Shown piece after piece: positions 1 to 5,115 of a DNA stretch of 6,029 bases. Positions within the stretch are counted from its first letter, which is position 1, and each line of letters starts with the position of its first letter. The position numbers were made by a program, and so were the translations under genes. The notes under the pieces were generated by a model. That model had not been told where the DNA came from, did not search any database, and was given only the letters and a program-made list of their open reading frames with translations. The DNA lies in assembly GCA_009783395.1 (NCBI GenBank), contig WRHA01000284.1, positions 1-6,029 on the forward strand, given 5' to 3'. This stretch comes from Defluviitaleaceae bacterium (GTDB taxonomy: Bacteria > Bacillota > Clostridia > Lachnospirales > WQUN01).

Positions 1-120
1 GCGCAGCCATTCGACAATTGACATGCTGGCGTTGCCCGAAGCCTCACCTGTTTGGGCGGACGAAAAAAATATCCCCGCCGCAACAAACACGGATGCAACA
101 GGCCATAGAATTTTATTCAT
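1..120 (-). CDS. VanZ-like membrane protein, N-terminal fragment (cut by window edge)
   Basis: The minus strand opens with ATG at 120-118 and stays open to the window edge, giving 40 residues that begin MNKILWPVASVFVAAGIFFS. One hydrophobic segment (about residues 5-20) is followed by a polar stretch with SSAQTGEAS and then IVEWL. This is the usual start of VanZ-family proteins: a first membrane helix ending in a short FSSQ-like motif, then a Ser-rich loop. The family is named for teicoplanin resistance, but most members are uncharacterised multi-helix membrane proteins, so a resistance role should not be assumed. The start codon directly follows the TAA of the coiled-coil gene (TAAATG), so translation is probably coupled; a weak GAGG lies inside the end of the upstream gene. 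The alternative is an unrelated signal-anchored protein, since only 40 residues are visible. Confidence 0.6.
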   Translation of the reverse strand, partial: MNKILWPVASVFVAAGIFFSSAQTGEASGNASMSIVEWLR

Positions 121-2295
121 TTACGCCTCGCCCGGTTCCTCGCTCGGTTTCTCGTCCGGCTTTTCGCTTGGATTTTCGCTCGGTTTCTCAACCGGCTTCT
201 CAACCGGCTTCTCAACCGGTTCGGCTTGCGGAGCTTTTTTTGTTTCTGCCACGACTTCAACTTCTGCGGCCGCTTTCATTTTCGCTTTTGTCAAAAGCAG
301 CTCGACCTCTTTATTTCGTTCATGCAACATGGCGATTTGTTTGTTTTTATACTCAACCGTACGCATTTCAGACTCTACCGCAAGCTTCATTTCCCGAAGC
401 TTGGTCATGCGCCTGCTGTAGTCCTCATTAAGCTCAACAAGCTCATCCAGCTGTTTATACTGTGACTTGGATTGCCGATCAATGTCGTTTTTTATATCCT
501 CAAGCCGTTCGCGCCTATAAACCTCAAGCTCTTTTTCAATCTCCGACATTTTGCTAAGTTTCATTTTTGCATAAACCTCAAGCGATTCCATTGCCGACTT
601 TTCGATTTCTTCGAGTTTGTCGGCTTTTTGTCGCTCAAGCTCCAGGCTTTGCGCAGTTGACATCTTGCGAAGTTGCAAAAGAGTCTCCTGACTTTGTGCA
701 ATGTCGGCGGCCATTTTTTCTTCCGCCGCAGTGCCTTCGGCCTCGATTTTCTGTACGCGTTCGTTTGCGGCGGCGATTCGTGCGTCGCAAAGACCTTCGA
801 TTTCCGTTAGTTTGAAGCTTTCCAATTTCTCAAGCTCGAAGCGGCGTTCGGTCGTAGCCGCTTTTAGCAGTACGTCGTTTTCTGCCTGTATTTTAACCCC
901 TTCGGCACGCAAAAGTTCGAGCTGTGCTTCGATGCCCGACCGTTCATGTTTAACAATGGCAAGCTCGGCCTCTGCATTTTTAATATCTTTAGCACACTCT
1001 TCAAGCCGCTCGGAACGCGCATTTTCGAACGCACCTGCTTTTTCAAGATACGCAGACTCAAGCGCGGCAATACGCACCTGCCGAAGCGATTCGATTTCAG
1101 CAAGCCGCGCTACGCACTTCTCATCAATATCTTTAAGCCGCTCGAGTCGTATCACTTCAAGCGCGGTTTCGTTTTCGGCGCGACGCTGTTCAAACCGCGC
1201 TTCAAGCGAGGAAATTTCGCTGATAACAGCGGCTTTTTTTGTTCCGGCATCAAGTATCTCGCCTTCAAGCACTGCAACTTCCTCGCGCAAACGGTTTTTC
1301 TCCTGCGCTACTTCCTTTTTGTATTCCGCAGTAAGCCGCGCAAGCTCGTCCTCAAGTTTCGCCAAAGCCTCCACACGCTTTGCATCCGCCAGCTTTTCTT
1401 CATCAACCCGCGCCTTTTCGGTTTTCACAATAAAGTCGGATTTAATTTTTTCGTGATCGTACTCCAAAATTTTTGTTTCATCTATAATTTTTTGCTTTTC
1501 AGCCTGTATTTTTATAATTTCGCGATCCCATTCGCGTCTTTCCGTCGCGATTTCCGAACGCTGTTTGCGCTCCTCTGCACGAAGCGCGGTGTTCATCTTT
1601 TCCCTTTCCTTTTCAAGCTCAGAAAGAAACTGCTCGCGTGCGGCATCAAGCTCAGCGAGTTGCATAGATTTGTGACGCGAAATTTCCGCCTGCACTTTAT
1701 TCCACTCAATCGTTTTTGTTTGGTCAAGTTCGGCGACCTCAATTTCAAGATCCTTTTTTTTACGCTCCATTTCAGCAATAGCCAAAGTGTGCGCGAGGTT
1801 TATTTCCTTTAAACTCGTCTCACGTTCTTCGCGGGTACGCGAAATAAGCGTGTCTTTTTCTTCCATAATTCGTGCAAGTTCGTTTTTTGACCTATCGTCC
1901 ATATCGCCGAGTTTTAAACGAAGCTGCTCGACCTCTTCCTCCATCTCTGCTTTTCCCTTAACGAGAAACGCGATTTCGCTTTGAAGCTGTTTAACCCGCT
2001 CCGCGCTTTCGGCAGATTTTTCCGCATGAACCTTTGAAAGTTCACCGCCGAAACTATCGATTGATGCATCGCGTTCGGCACGAAGGCGTTTAACCTCGGC
2101 GGTTAAACTCTCGACTTCTTTTTGCAAGCTTTCCTTGCGGTCGCTTGACGAGCCGACGTCGTGGCTTTGTTCCTGCTCGCGGCGTGAAATTTCGTCCTCT
2201 TTGCGCTCCAATGAAACACGAAGCTCGTCAAGCTCCGCCCGCTCCTTGCGAATTTGCCTGATTTGCTCATCAACTATTTGTGAAATCGCGGCCAT
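121..2295 (-). CDS. Large proline-free coiled-coil protein with Pro-rich repeat tail, function unknown
   Basis: This encodes 724 residues. ATG at 2295 is preceded by AAAGGGAG with 7 nt spacing. Nearly the whole protein is charged and Glu/Lys/Arg/Ala/Leu-rich with continuous heptad-like spacing of Leu and Ile, as in long alpha-helical coiled coils. There is no signal peptide, membrane segment or recognisable enzymatic motif, so it is probably cytoplasmic. No proline occurs before residue 689; from there prolines sit at 689, 693, 697 and so on to 721, every fourth residue, in a tail of xEKP-type repeats. A segment near 371-413 resembles one near 469-511 without gaps (AEN...L.EIE.L...RIAA). Residues 41-56 (Ser/Asp/Gly) and 345-355 are the most likely helix breaks. 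The gene follows the zinc-ribbon gene by 30 nt and is followed immediately by the VanZ-like start. I cannot name a family. Filament-forming or scaffold roles are plausible by architecture only, and coiled-coil similarity to SMC or myosin-like proteins would be compositional. Confidence 0.9.
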   Translation of the reverse strand: MAAISQIVDEQIRQIRKERAELDELRVSLERKEDEISRREQEQSHDVGSSSDRKESLQKEVESLTAEVKRLRAERDASIDSFGGELSKVHAEKSAESAERVKQLQSEIAFLVKGKAEMEEEVEQLRLKLGDMDDRSKNELARIMEEKDTLISRTREERETSLKEINLAHTLAIAEMERKKKDLEIEVAELDQTKTIEWNKVQAEISRHKSMQLAELDAAREQFLSELEKEREKMNTALRAEERKQRSEIATERREWDREIIKIQAEKQKIIDETKILEYDHEKIKSDFIVKTEKARVDEEKLADAKRVEALAKLEDELARLTAEYKKEVAQEKNRLREEVAVLEGEILDAGTKKAAVISEISSLEARFEQRRAENETALEVIRLERLKDIDEKCVARLAEIESLRQVRIAALESAYLEKAGAFENARSERLEECAKDIKNAEAELAIVKHERSGIEAQLELLRAEGVKIQAENDVLLKAATTERRFELEKLESFKLTEIEGLCDARIAAANERVQKIEAEGTAAEEKMAADIAQSQETLLQLRKMSTAQSLELERQKADKLEEIEKSAMESLEVYAKMKLSKMSEIEKELEVYRRERLEDIKNDIDRQSKSQYKQLDELVELNEDYSRRMTKLREMKLAVESEMRTVEYKNKQIAMLHERNKEVELLLTKAKMKAAAEVEVVAETKKAPQAEPVEKPVEKPVEKPSENPSEKPDEKPSEEPGEA
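133..216. repeat. Seven 12-bp tandem repeat units encoding the xEKP tail
   Basis: Read on the plus strand, seven consecutive 12-nt units of the type cggyttctcaac run from 133 to 216. The three units 181-192, 193-204 and 205-216 differ at only one base, while the four nearer the gene end (133-180) are diverged. On the coding strand they give VEKP three times, then SENP, SEKP, DEKP and SEEP. The period of 12 keeps reading frame, so copy number can change without destroying the gene. The near-identity of three units suggests recent slippage or unequal exchange. Confidence 0.9.
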
Positions 2296-2325
2296 AAAGC
2301 AGCTCCCTTTCGTTTTCTACATTCA

Positions 2326-2706
2326 CTATTTTCTCTTCGTATAAACCTGACCCCTGTTTTTTATTGCCGCATCATTTTTCATATCTTGAACCATGAAATT
2401 TGTTTCCAAGATACACTTTTCGCACATGCGCCCGGTTAAAATCGGTTTGTTACATTTACTGCACAAAAGCTCGCCATGCATACCTTTGCTTGTAGAAAGC
2501 CTACCGTCGCGAAGATATGACAAAATGCGCTTAACCGTAACGCCACACGCATCGGCGACTTCCTTTATCATGCATTCCGGGTGATCCTTGACATACTCGC
2601 GAACTTTTTCGTAAATCAATTCCTCTTCTTTCATACATACAGGACAAAGCGGATCCGCTCTTTTTACAAAAACTTTTCTGCAACGCGGACAATTCATTGC
2701 ATCCAT
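2326..2706 (-). CDS. Small double zinc-ribbon / helix-turn-helix protein, YvyF (TIGR03826)-like flagellar-operon protein
   Basis: This encodes 126 residues. ATG at 2706 has AGGGAGGG 7 nt upstream, and a second in-frame ATG at 2697 (residue 4) is a less well placed alternative. The N-terminus has a zinc ribbon with C6-P-x-C9 and C21-P-x-C24. A central segment (about 45-70: IKEVADACGVTVKRILSYLR) looks like a MerR-type helix-turn-helix. A second ribbon follows with C82-x-x-C85 and C95-x-x-C98, then a polar tail of about 28 residues. The order ribbon, EEE-rich helix, short HTH, 'DGRL', ribbon is typical of the YvyF/TIGR03826 proteins, which in Bacillota usually sit with flgM, flgN and flgK and may act in flagellar regulation. 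Here the neighbours are trpS (31 nt upstream) and the coiled-coil gene (30 nt downstream), with fliS one gene further. The assignment is by motif layout. DNA or RNA binding is inference, and a generic zinc-ribbon regulator is the alternative. Confidence 0.8.
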   Translation of the reverse strand: MDAMNCPRCRKVFVKRADPLCPVCMKEEELIYEKVREYVKDHPECMIKEVADACGVTVKRILSYLRDGRLSTSKGMHGELLCSKCNKPILTGRMCEKCILETNFMVQDMKNDAAIKNRGQVYTKRK

Positions 2707-2722
2707 GTTGTTTCCCTCCCTA

Positions 2723-2751
2723 AAATCAAATTACAAATCAAATTACAAATC
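2723..2751. repeat. 12-bp tandem duplication across the trpS stop codon
   Basis: The 12-mer tcaaattacaaa is present twice in a row (2726-2737 and 2738-2749), with period 12 continuing a few bases on either side. On the minus strand it encodes the last residues F-V-I and the TGA stop of trpS, then repeats them in frame, so a second TTT GTA ATT TGA follows the real stop. It looks like a simple local duplication and leaves trpS intact. Confidence 0.85.
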
Positions 2752-3730
2752 CAATCGATTCCTTTACTTTCGATAATGTTTTTTCTGCCGAAGCGGCGGC
2801 TTTTTCCGCGCCGCGTGCAGCAATCGCGTCAAGCTCCGCAGGGTCGGACATAAGACGGGCGTGTTCGGCCTGATATGGTGCGATGTTTTGCGCAACGGCC
2901 TCGCCGACTGCCTGCTTAAACGCGCCGTAACCCGCATCCGCAAACGTAGCCTCGCACTCGGCAATTTTCTTGCCCGTCATACATGCGTAAATCGTTAAAA
3001 GATTACTTATGCCGGGTTTTTCTTCTGAAAATTTTACAAAATTATCCGAATCCGTAACCGCTCGCTTAAATTTTTTAATAACAGTGTCGGTCGAATCGGA
3101 GAGATAAATACACGCATTCAGATTGTCGTCGGATTTGGACATTTTCTCCGTCGGGTTTTGAAGTGACATTATCTTCGCACCGACGGGAGGAATATACGCG
3201 TCCGGTATTGTGAAAATATCGCCGTAAATTTTGTTAAACCGCCCGGCGACATCGCGGCAAAGCTCAATATGCTGGCGTTGGTCTTCGCCTACGGGAACCA
3301 TATTTGTTTGATAAAGCAAAATGTCCGCCGCTTGCAAAACGGGATAGCTGTACAGCCCCGCGTTAATATTTTCCTCGTTTTTTGCGGACTTCATTTTAAA
3401 TTGGGCCATGCGATTCAGCTCGCCCATGTATGTGAAGCAGTTTAAAATCCACGAGAGTTCGGCGTGTGCCGAAACATGCGATTGGTAGTACAAAATGGAT
3501 TTTTCGGGATCGAGCCCAAGCGCGATTAGCCACGCAAGCATCTCGCGCCCGTATTTGCGAAGCTCCTTAGGGTCTTGCCGAACGGTTATCGCGTGCAAAT
3601 CCACCACGCAGAACAAGCAATCGTATTCTGCCGAAAGCTTCTCCCAATTTGAAATCGCGCCGAGAAAGCTCCCGAGAGTAGGAATCCCCGTCGACTGAAT
3701 CCCGCTAAAAATTCTTTTACGTTGTGTCAT
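2738..3730 (-). CDS. trpS: Tryptophan--tRNA ligase (tryptophanyl-tRNA synthetase)
   Basis: This encodes 330 residues, the normal length for bacterial class Ic TrpS. The enzyme activates tryptophan with ATP and charges tRNA(Trp) in the cytoplasm, acting as a homodimer. The N-terminal RIFSGIQSTG is followed by TLGSFLGA (18-25), the HIGH-motif variant also seen in Bacillus TrpS (TLGN). HAITV is at 46-50, GELNRM at 103-108, AADILLYQ at 134-141 (D136 corresponds to the tryptophan-recognising Asp), GEDQ at 148-151 and an intact KMSKS at 196-200. The C-terminal helical region contains VTDSD and PGISNLLTIY, both typical. ATG at 3730 overlaps the upstream fliS-like stop as ATGA, with AGGGG 9 nt upstream, so translational coupling is likely. 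No T-box leader is present directly in front of it, and expression probably depends on the fliS promoter. Confidence 0.97.
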   Translation of the reverse strand: MTQRKRIFSGIQSTGIPTLGSFLGAISNWEKLSAEYDCLFCVVDLHAITVRQDPKELRKYGREMLAWLIALGLDPEKSILYYQSHVSAHAELSWILNCFTYMGELNRMAQFKMKSAKNEENINAGLYSYPVLQAADILLYQTNMVPVGEDQRQHIELCRDVAGRFNKIYGDIFTIPDAYIPPVGAKIMSLQNPTEKMSKSDDNLNACIYLSDSTDTVIKKFKRAVTDSDNFVKFSEEKPGISNLLTIYACMTGKKIAECEATFADAGYGAFKQAVGEAVAQNIAPYQAEHARLMSDPAELDAIAARGAEKAAASAEKTLSKVKESIGFVI

Positions 3731-4227
3731 GCCATAAAACCCCTGTCCCTATTTTCATCGATGTATTCGTTCGCGCTTCCGTCTTTGCCGTAGGTTAGCC
3801 CTGCGTAAACCTTTGGCGCGTTTTCATCCGCGGCCGATACGATCGCTTCCGTGTCCGCCTTTTCTGCCGCAACCTTCCAGCCTTCGAGCAATGTCTCCAT
3901 CAGCTCTGAAACTTCCTTTAAAACAGAACAAGCCGCTTCGCCGTCCGATGAAAAATGGACGTCACAAAGCAGCTTGTGCGAATATCTGTAAATTTCATAA
4001 AATTCCTGCGAAACCGAAACGCCTAAATCCAATGACTGAATGAGCTGATCGAGTCCGTCCTTAGCCTTTTGAACCGCCACACGAAAGGCGTCTTTACCGA
4101 CCTCGCCCGAATCGGCACATGTAACCGCTTCGCTCAAATAATCCAAAATAATTTCAAAATTTATCACAACAAGCCCCACCGGGCTCGCCTGGGAAATCCG
4201 AAGCATGTACGCGGATTTATCAATCAT
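3727..4227 (-). CDS. fliS: FliS-like flagellar protein (flagellin export chaperone family)
   Basis: This encodes 166 residues from ATG at 4227. The frame is open further upstream to 4392, but 4227 has AAAGGGG 9 nt before it and gives the conserved FliS start. FliS binds the C-terminal helix of flagellin in the cytoplasm to prevent premature polymerisation and to aid export. The match rests on AYMLRISQASPVGL (6-19, compare the family's Y....V.TASP..L), an aliphatic helix 20-34, QKAKDGLDQLIQSLDLG (53-69, close to the typical KA..II.EL..SLD), a Tyr-rich helix 75-88 and LLEGWKVAAEK (113-123). It is divergent: the usual LYDG after the first motif is replaced by NFEI. A polar tail of about 43 residues (124-166) extends past the usual family end. 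It overlaps trpS by 4 nt and has its own promoter. Recognition is by motif and length, not by a search. Confidence 0.8.
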   Translation of the reverse strand: MIDKSAYMLRISQASPVGLVVINFEIILDYLSEAVTCADSGEVGKDAFRVAVQKAKDGLDQLIQSLDLGVSVSQEFYEIYRYSHKLLCDVHFSSDGEAACSVLKEVSELMETLLEGWKVAAEKADTEAIVSAADENAPKVYAGLTYGKDGSANEYIDENRDRGFMA

Positions 4228-4258
4228 CAAAAAAAACCCCTTTACTTGGTTTTTTTGA
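4227..4258 (-). promoter_or_regulatory. Inverted repeat around the fliS ribosome binding site
   Basis: In the predicted mRNA, UCAAAAAAACC (4258-4248) can pair with GGUUUUUUUUGA (4238-4227), allowing one bulged U. The loop of about 9 nt, AAGUAAAGG, holds most of the Shine-Dalgarno sequence, and the foot of the stem reaches the start codon. If transcription starts near 4251 the upper A-tract pairs still form. The stem is A-U rich and therefore weak. It could modulate fliS initiation, or simply reflect the homopolymer runs. Confidence 0.4.
4237..4243 (-). promoter_or_regulatory. Ribosome binding site fixing the fliS start
   Basis: AAAGGGG on the minus strand lies 9 nt before ATG 4227. No comparable site precedes ATG 4392 at the head of the longer open frame, so the shorter product is preferred. 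Confidence 0.8.
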
Positions 4259-4286
4259 TTGTAACACCGATATTGCCGCTTTTCAA
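4258..4286 (-). promoter_or_regulatory. Sigma-A-type promoter of the fliS-trpS group
   Basis: On the minus strand, TTGAAA (4286-4281) is followed after exactly 17 bp by TACAAT (4263-4258), each matching 5 of 6 consensus bases. A TG one base upstream of the -10 gives an extended -10. The predicted transcript start is near 4251, leaving only about 24 nt before the fliS ATG. This would allow the fliS-trpS-zinc ribbon-coiled coil group to be transcribed independently of the 219-residue gene upstream. Confidence 0.7.
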
Positions 4287-4318
4287 GAAGCAAGACAAAA
4301 GTGCCACATGACTTTTTT

Positions 4319-4978
4319 TTACCAAAATACGCCTCTATGCCCCTCAAACACATGTCGTTGAAAATCGCAGGCACTGCTTTCACGACGCTCACCTCGAATA
4401 AAATATCGGCGGTAATCTATACGTTCGGGGCGGTATGCAATTTGAACCGATGCATTAAGCCGATTAGCGGTAAGGTCGTTAAGGTCATCAAGCATGTTTT
4501 CTATTTTTTCTAAAGAAATTTCAATATCTTCGTGAATATTAATCGAAACAGATAAGTACATGGGCGCATGTTTAAACATGTTGTAGGGTGTTAGCAGCCC
4601 CAGCGGAATTGTTCCTTCGGGGGTATCAAGCAGCCGCCGATACGTAGCTATTGCACGTACAAATTCTTGGTTTTCTGCACGCGTGCTGTTTACGGTTGCA
4701 TTCAACAAAAATATATTTACATTTGCAATTGAAATTGTCCATGTACGGAATCTCTGTGGTCGCCTGTCGAGTGTTGGCTTAACTCCATCAAATTCAGGAG
4801 GTACAAAAAAATGGCGGTCTGCGGAAAGTACCGCCCATTCGCCATCAAACATAACATCAAATGTGTCTGAAAACTCCGCTAAAAAGTCTGCGTTATACAA
4901 TCGCGGAGAAAAAGTCGCAAAACCCAGAAAAAAAATTAGAATTATTGCGAGCACAGCAACATACATCAATCTTTTCAT
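4319..4978 (-). CDS. Membrane-anchored extracytoplasmic protein of unknown function
   Basis: This encodes 219 residues from ATG at 4978, chosen because AGGAGGG lies 4 nt upstream and the product then starts with a classical signal-anchor: MKR followed by a hydrophobic stretch at about 4-22. The in-frame extension to 5089 adds non-protein-like sequence and covers the promoter region. There is no lipobox cysteine, so the protein is either anchored by the N-terminal helix or cleaved by signal peptidase after FSPR-like residues. The mature part is mixed alpha/beta in appearance, with an aromatic and beta-rich middle (FRTWTISIANVNIFLLNATV) and an acidic helix (EKIENMLDDLNDL). I recognise no family. 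The last roughly 25 residues are Arg/His-rich and overlap another open frame. It is divergent from the M23 gene across 137 bp and is followed by 91 nt holding the fliS promoter, with no convincing terminator between. Confidence 0.75.
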   Translation of the reverse strand: MKRLMYVAVLAIILIFFLGFATFSPRLYNADFLAEFSDTFDVMFDGEWAVLSADRHFFVPPEFDGVKPTLDRRPQRFRTWTISIANVNIFLLNATVNSTRAENQEFVRAIATYRRLLDTPEGTIPLGLLTPYNMFKHAPMYLSVSINIHEDIEISLEKIENMLDDLNDLTANRLNASVQIAYRPERIDYRRYFIRGERRESSACDFQRHVFEGHRGVFW

Positions 4979-4994
4979 GAAACCCTCCTGCAAA

Positions 4995-5012
4995 TGCCAT
5001 CGTAGTATGGCA
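4995..5012. promoter_or_regulatory. Short perfect inverted repeat in the 219-residue gene leader
   Basis: TGCCAT and ATGGCA flank a 6-nt centre (CGTAGT) just upstream of the ribosome binding site at 4983-4989. It lies where transcription of the minus-strand gene should begin, so it could be a small operator or a weak leader hairpin. It is short enough to occur by chance. Confidence 0.3.
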
Positions 5013-5040
5013 CAATAACAACTTCTTGTCATTTTTACAA
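5012..5040 (-). promoter_or_regulatory. Candidate promoter for the 219-residue membrane protein gene
   Basis: On the minus strand TTGTAA (5040-5035), a 17-bp spacer and TATTGT (5017-5012) each match 4 of 6 sigma-A positions. An overlapping alternative is ATGACA (5032-5027), 17 bp, CATACT (5009-5004). Either would give a leader of roughly 20-27 nt. The sequence alone does not decide between them. Confidence 0.4.
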
Positions 5041-5063
5041 AATTTACTTGTAAAATTTGTAAC
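5034..5063. promoter_or_regulatory. Four-half-site dyad (TTTAC x2 / GTAAA, GTAAC), candidate operator
   Basis: TTTAC occurs at 5034-5038 and 5043-5047, then GTAAA at 5050-5054 and GTAAC at 5059-5063. Each pair is spaced by 9 bp and the whole is symmetric about 5048.5. Within it TTTTACAA (5033-5040) and TTGTAAAA (5048-5055) form a perfect 8-bp inverted repeat. The -35 boxes proposed for both divergent genes fall inside the dyad, so a bound repressor could block both. No regulator family is assigned. Confidence 0.5.
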
Positions 5064-5076
5064 GCTATTGTAATAT
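5048..5076 (+). promoter_or_regulatory. Candidate promoter for the M23 peptidase gene
   Basis: TTGTAA (5048-5053), a 17-bp spacer and TAATAT (5071-5076) each match 4 of 6 sigma-A positions. The predicted start near 5083 gives a leader of about 33 nt. A nearby alternative is TTTACT (5043-5048), 17 bp, TATTGT (5066-5071). Confidence 0.4.
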
Positions 5077-5101
5077 TGGCGTGTTGCAAACTTTTTTTTC
5101 T

Positions 5102-5107
5102 GGGGAG
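5102..5107 (+). promoter_or_regulatory. Ribosome binding site fixing a GTG start
   Basis: GGGGAG lies 8 nt before GTG 5116. An in-frame TGA at 5110-5112 excludes any start further upstream, and the next in-frame ATG (5215) would remove 33 residues conserved in character with other membrane-anchored M23 proteins. Confidence 0.8.
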
Positions 5108-5115
5108 TGTGACCG

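Noticed and set aside
701..1456. A 251-codon open frame on the plus strand opposite the coiled-coil gene
   Set aside because: It is Ser/Arg-rich, as expected from the complement of Glu/Ala/Leu-rich coding DNA, has no good ribosome binding site, and lies wholly inside a much better gene on the other strand.
946..1812. A 288-codon plus-strand open frame, Phe/Leu-rich
   Set aside because: It is the antisense image of Lys/Glu codons in the coiled-coil gene. The apparent hydrophobicity is not organised into membrane helices, and no initiation signal is seen.
121..2295. SMC/Rad50 ATPase identity for the coiled-coil protein
   Set aside because: No Walker A, Walker B or signature motif is present at either end, and the ends are a plain helix and a Pro-rich tail.
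4267..4273. CCGATAT, resembling a sigma-28 flagellar -10 box near fliS
   Set aside because: It lies on the plus strand, pointing away from fliS, and has no TAAA at the required distance. The sigma-A promoter on the minus strand explains the region better.
4300..4320. AAAAGT / ACTTTTTTTT inverted repeat as a rho-independent terminator
   Set aside because: The T-tract is on the plus strand, where no gene ends. On the minus strand the stem is six A-U-rich pairs followed by only four Ts, too weak to call a terminator for the 219-residue gene.
4227..4392. N-terminal extension of the FliS-like protein to ATG 4392 (221 residues)
   Set aside because: The extension overlaps the upstream gene and the promoter, has no ribosome binding site and is absent from the FliS family pattern, whereas ATG 4227 has a good site.
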